Shown piece after piece: positions 62,407 to 64,000 of a stretch of 64,000 nucleotides of DNA. Each line of letters starts with the position of its first letter. Position 1 is the stretch's first letter. This stretch comes from Lachnospiraceae bacterium (lineage in GTDB: Bacteria > Bacillota > Clostridia > Lachnospirales > Lachnospiraceae): positions 1 through 64,000 of the forward strand of contig JAEEYF010000030.1 of assembly GCA_016291655.1 (NCBI GenBank), in the 5' to 3' direction. A program made the position numbers and the translations under genes. The notes below the pieces were generated by a model. The model ran no database searches and was not told the origin of the DNA. It was given only the letters and a program-made list of their open reading frames with translations.

Positions 62407-62412
62407 TATAAT
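62407..62412 (+). promoter_or_regulatory. Possible -10 box of the sortase gene
   Basis: TATAAT 63 bp before the sortase start; no good -35 box. Confidence 0.35.
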
Positions 62413-62475
62413 ACTCGAAAGATCAAGGATCCGGCCATGAACGAAAAAAGTTAAATCAGGAGATAATTTTTTAAA

Positions 62476-63384
62476 ATGAGCTTTATCGGCAGAGTTTCCG
62501 AGCGGATAAACAATATAATAAAGAGCAGAAAGAGATTGTTTTGGTGTATCGGAGCACTTGCAGCCGCAGCAGTAGCGGCAGTCTGCGGAGTGAAGCTTGT
62601 AAGGCTTACGGTTGATCGGGCGGAGGACAAAAAAACCTATGAGGAAGCTGCGGCAACATATGTCAGCGTCTCTCCCCGGACAGATCCGGAATCGTTAGAG
62701 GAAAAGACTGACGATGATGCTGTTTTGATATCGGACACTATAGAAAATACAGAAGAGGATGTGAATTCCGAAGATGAACCGGTTTCCGATGAATGGTACA
62801 ACAGGATCGCTGTCGACCTGAAGGCGCTTAGAGAACTGAATCCCGACATTGTGGGGTGGATATGGTTTGAGGACGGAAACACTGTCAACTATCCGGTGCT
62901 TTATTCAGGAGATGACACTTACCTGAATACCGATTATAAAGGAGAAGGATCCAAGGCGGGAGCCATATACATAGAACCTTACAACAAGCCTGATTTCAGT
63001 GACGCTCATACGTTGATATACGGACATAACATGAAAGACGGCTCAATGTTCGGAGTATTGAAGAAGTATCGTACCGTGGAGGATTACATGGAAGGACACG
63101 ATCTTTTTCAAATAGTTACCGAAGAAAAGATTTACAGATATAAGATCTTTCACTATAAAAATGTAAAAGCCGCCAAAAGTGAAGTGTATAAGGTCTTTCG
63201 GAGAGCCGGGGAGGAGTACCTGGATTTTATCGGGGATGAACTTGAATACAGGGGCATATACGATACGGAGGGAGATCTCATCTCTCCCGATCACGTGATC
63301 ACGCTCTCCACCTGTTCGTACAGTGACAATGTGAGATTTGTGGTCAGTGCTGTCAGAATAGATGAGCATGAGATCACAGAATGA
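62476..63384 (+). CDS. srtB: Class B sortase
   Basis: 302 residues: a basic N terminus, one membrane helix (about 22-42), an acidic spacer (about 65-105), and a sortase domain. The catalytic set is His184 (YGHNM), Cys280 (TLSTC) and Arg287 (NVRFVV). ELNPDIVGWIWFEDGNTVNYP is characteristic of class B enzymes. It would attach a surface protein with its own sorting signal to the wall or to another protein; no such substrate is encoded next to it. Ends 3 bp before a strong terminator. Confidence 0.92.
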   Translation: MSFIGRVSERINNIIKSRKRLFWCIGALAAAAVAAVCGVKLVRLTVDRAEDKKTYEEAAATYVSVSPRTDPESLEEKTDDDAVLISDTIENTEEDVNSEDEPVSDEWYNRIAVDLKALRELNPDIVGWIWFEDGNTVNYPVLYSGDDTYLNTDYKGEGSKAGAIYIEPYNKPDFSDAHTLIYGHNMKDGSMFGVLKKYRTVEDYMEGHDLFQIVTEEKIYRYKIFHYKNVKAAKSEVYKVFRRAGEEYLDFIGDELEYRGIYDTEGDLISPDHVITLSTCSYSDNVRFVVSAVRIDEHEITE

Positions 63385-63387
63385 AAA

Positions 63388-63430
63388 AAGCCGTAACCCG
63401 AGCAAAAAGCTTAAGTTACGGCTTATTTTT
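63388..63430. terminator. Bidirectional terminator
   Basis: AAGCCGTAAC (63388-63397) pairs with GTTACGGCTT (63415-63424), flanked by A6 on the left and ATTTTT on the right, between the convergent sortase and aminopeptidase genes. Confidence 0.85.
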
Positions 63431-64000
63431 AATAGAATCCCTTCATAAGCTTAATGAGGTCTTCTTCGTCCGAAGCCTGCATAAGTTCGCAGGCGGAATG
63501 CATGGCAAGGATCGGAACTCCGATGTCAACCGTATGCATGGGAAGAAGTGAGGAAAGCATGGGGCCTATGGTTGAGCCTCCGGGAATGTCAGCACGTATC
63601 ATAAACTTCTTGTACTTTGCACCTGTTTCGGAACAAAGCATTTCAGCCGTTGCAACAGCCGAGGGATCCAAGGTGTAACGCTGGTTGGAACTGAGTTTTA
63701 TCGCAATGCCCTCTCCCAAGCCTATGCTTGAAAGCGGATCGTATTTCTCGGGATGGTTGGGATGAGTGGCATGACCTACATCCACAGAGAAAAGGAAGCT
63801 TGAGAGGATCGCATCGTTCATGCTGCCGACGTTGAAACCGAGACCTGCCCACAGCTTTTCAAGCATGGTTTTGAAGATTGAGGAATCTGCACCTGTCTTG
63901 GTGCGGCTTCCGATCTCCTCGTGGTCGAACAGGAGCGCCACATCGATGTGATCTGCGGGAGTTGCCTCCGAAACAGCCTTTGTAAGAGCATAGCAGCTTG
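63429..64000 (-). CDS. M18 family aminopeptidase (partial, C-terminal part)
   Basis: The gene runs leftward and its 5' end lies beyond the window; about 190 residues are visible. ADHIDVALLFDHEEIGS contains the metal-binding DHEE block of M18 peptidases; FSVDVGHATHPNHPEKY and, later, IPGGSTIGPMLSS are further signatures. The C terminus ends LIKLMKGFY. M18 enzymes are large cytoplasmic aminopeptidases that favour acidic N-terminal residues. The GTG at the 'VALLF' position is internal, not a start. Confidence 0.9.
   Translation of the reverse strand, partial: SCYALTKAVSEATPADHIDVALLFDHEEIGSRTKTGADSSIFKTMLEKLWAGLGFNVGSMNDAILSSFLFSVDVGHATHPNHPEKYDPLSSIGLGEGIAIKLSSNQRYTLDPSAVATAEMLCSETGAKYKKFMIRADIPGGSTIGPMLSSLLPMHTVDIGVPILAMHSACELMQASDEEDLIKLMKGFY

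Noticed and set aside
1-64000. tRNA, rRNA, prophage or intact insertion sequences
   Set aside because: No cloverleaf-like segments, ribosomal RNA stretches, integrases, transposases or phage structural genes were seen in the gaps or frames.

Overview
The window looks like chromosomal DNA of a Gram-positive anaerobe of the Lachnospiraceae (Clostridia) type, probably from gut or rumen. The reasons are: moderate G+C, strong AAGGAGG-type ribosome sites, TTGACA/TATAAT promoters, lipobox lipoproteins, a HrcA/CIRCE heat-shock site, a clostridial sufCBDSU order, LytTR-DUF3021 and PadR-HAAS-DUF4097 cassettes, cellobiose phosphorylase and xylose isomerase. The species cannot be named. I see no rRNA, tRNA, CRISPR array, prophage or intact transposase.

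Layout. 0-4.3 kb: end of a coiled-coil gene, a terminator, then a six-gene type IV pilus/type II secretion-like operon (GspF-like platform, four small pseudopilin-like proteins, PilT-like ATPase). 4.4-9.4 kb: a transglutaminase-like lipoprotein and a surface-polysaccharide tyrosine phosphoregulation block (PHP phosphatase, Wzz-like adaptor, BY-kinase, LCP ligase, membrane-anchored exported protein). 9.6-13.9 kb: acyl-ACP thioesterase facing a heterodimeric ABC exporter with one degenerate ATP site. 14.2-17.1 kb: chemoreceptor, thioredoxin, DUF1295 membrane enzyme. 17.3-23.8 kb: a lipoprotein serpin followed by an ABC/DUF1854/ABC cassette whose ABC proteins carry N-terminal extensions and zinc ribbons. 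23.9-29.7 kb: peptidase T, two tandem HD-GYP-type signalling proteins and an aldo/keto reductase. 29.7-32.4 kb: CIRCE-controlled clpB. 32.4-34.8 kb: PadR-HAAS-DUF4097 envelope-stress-like cassette. 35.0-40.4 kb: HxlR regulator plus complete SUF Fe-S assembly operon. 40.5-49.4 kb: an oligopeptide (Opp) transporter in which four of five subunits are enlarged. 49.4-53.6 kb: small genes (DUF3899, LytTR, DUF3021, xylA, a membrane protein, msrA) punctuated by copies of a dispersed palindromic G-rich repeat. 53.6-62.3 kb: diguanylate cyclase, then a LacI regulator, a three-gene sugar ABC importer and cellobiose phosphorylase, tied together by three matching 14-bp operators. 62.4-64 kb: class B sortase and the C-terminal part of an M18 aminopeptidase.

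The parts that best repay attention are the dispersed 29-bp palindrome (six copies, arms that co-vary, twice supplying a gene's stop codon); the serpin-ABC-DUF1854-ABC cassette; the co-ordinately expanded Opp transporter; and two promoters (clpB, xylA) whose start sites lie inside a terminator-like hairpin, so that only read-through RNA could form the whole hairpin. Functions are inferred from motifs and remembered family features; no database search was run.
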